NCBI GenBank assembly: GCA_003612285.1
Contig: RAYE01000018.1
Span: forward strand, 1-64,000
Origin: a bacterium D16-51
GTDB taxonomy: Bacteria; Bacillota; Clostridia; Lachnospirales; Lachnospiraceae
DNA: 64,000 nucleotides
Direction of reading: 5' to 3'
The position numbers and the translations under genes are program-made. The notes under the pieces are model-generated. The model did no database searches. It was given only the letters and a program-made list of their open reading frames with translations, and was not told the origin of the DNA. Shown here piece by piece: positions 63,615 to 64,000 of this stretch (within the stretch, counting starts at the first letter, position 1; each line of letters begins with the position of its first letter).

Positions 63615-64000
63615 TCAAACATGTTCTAATATCTGTTTCAGGCGTTTCCTTGCCTGCCCGAGCCTGTATTTTACAAGCGGCAGCCCTATCTTTAGTACAT
63701 TTGCAATTTCCAAAAGTTTTAGTTCCTGGAAATAATATAGAATTACCACCTCCTTAAATTCCTCTGGAAGCCTATTTATCGCAGCTTCAACCGCTACATG
63801 CTCCACCACTGTATCAAGTGGATTTGCAGGCAGCGCAGCTGCTGTTTCCAATCCATCCCCTTCCATTGGCGCCTCTTTCTTCTTTTTATAATAATTTTTA
63901 CAAAGATTGCCGGCAATTGTATACAGATAATTTTTTGTTTTTCCTTTGTAATGGTACTCAGACAGGCTTGTGAAAAAATGAAGAAATGTTTCCTGTGCCA
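63615..64000 (-). CDS. ECF-type RNA polymerase sigma factor, 5' end outside window
   Basis: The frame runs off the right edge; 128 codons are visible. Region 2 end: AQETFLHFFTSLSEYHYKG, NYLYTIAGNLCKNYYKKKKE. Region 4: INRLPEEFKEVVILYYFQELKLLEIANVLKIGLPLVKYRLGQARKRLKQIL, a clear helix-turn-helix. The ATG at 63866 inside it is not the start. It heads an operon with the membrane protein and ABC transporter, pointing to envelope-stress or antimicrobial-peptide response (inference). Confidence 0.88.
   Translation of the reverse strand, partial: AQETFLHFFTSLSEYHYKGKTKNYLYTIAGNLCKNYYKKKKEAPMEGDGLETAAALPANPLDTVVEHVAVEAAINRLPEEFKEVVILYYFQELKLLEIANVLKIGLPLVKYRLGQARKRLKQILEHV

Overview
The window looks like a chromosomal segment of a low-GC, Gram-positive anaerobe of the Clostridia, most likely Lachnospiraceae. 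This is inferred from the gene set: radC-mreBCD-mrdA-minCDE-rodA-mgsA in one run, the sepF/yggT/ylmH/divIVA/lspA/rluD cluster, a ferredoxin-type nitrite/sulfite reductase, high-molecular-weight rubredoxin, acetate kinase and secreted plant- and mucin-glycan hydrolases. No rRNA, tRNA or transposase gene was recognised.

Region 1 (1 to about 4184) is the end of a prophage. It has the 3' part of a tail/receptor-binding gene with an in-frame TAA, a holin-like type I toxin with a probable antisense RNA, an XhlA-like/holin/amidase lysis cassette, then accessory DNA. The accessory part holds a six-unit CRISPR-like array (2458-2862) with its own promoter and terminator, a decayed ORF, a small Cro/CI-type regulator with repeated 16-bp operators, and two tiny paralogous ORFs. 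The prophage appears to end inside a polysaccharide deacetylase gene, which is cut off after its third catalytic motif. The repeats resemble, from memory, type VI-A (Cas13a) repeats of related bacteria, but no cas gene is present. This is the most interesting item in the window.

Region 2 (4.2-18 kb): truncated deacetylase, tmcAL, ackA, a cyclophilin, a Gfo/Idh/MocA oxidoreductase, a 1,002-residue secreted GH53 galactanase behind two LacI-type operators, a Rel/SpoT-family protein, a nitrite/sulfite reductase, an orphan HipA-like kinase and a small conserved protein.

Region 3 (18-43.7 kb) is core: mutS-mutL-miaA and a PLP enzyme; radC-mreBCD-PBP2-minCDE-rodA (elongation and septum placement); mgsA and a D,D-carboxypeptidase; a HlyD-like protein, yggS-sepF-yggT-ylmH-divIVA-lspA-rluD (division site and envelope).

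Region 4 (43.7-64 kb) is mostly minus strand: a Xer-type recombinase, an orphan BlaI-type repressor, a cell-wall amidase, an SOS-controlled LysM protein with two LexA boxes, a zinc-ribbon protein, a flavin reductase-rubredoxin, a SprT-like metalloprotease and GH29 fucosidase pair, a DUF1538/PII-like pair, a SEC-C protein, a two-OB SSB, typA, a MATE exporter, and an ECF sigma/ABC operon running off the right edge.

Intergenic spaces carry several families of non-coding repeats: a 164-bp IS66-like MITE with 8-bp target duplications (2 copies), a 165-170-bp CTAGTACAGC-ended MITE (3 copies), a 115-150-bp double-hairpin repeat that probably acts as a terminator (3 copies), and a 540-bp giant palindrome with one single-arm relative.
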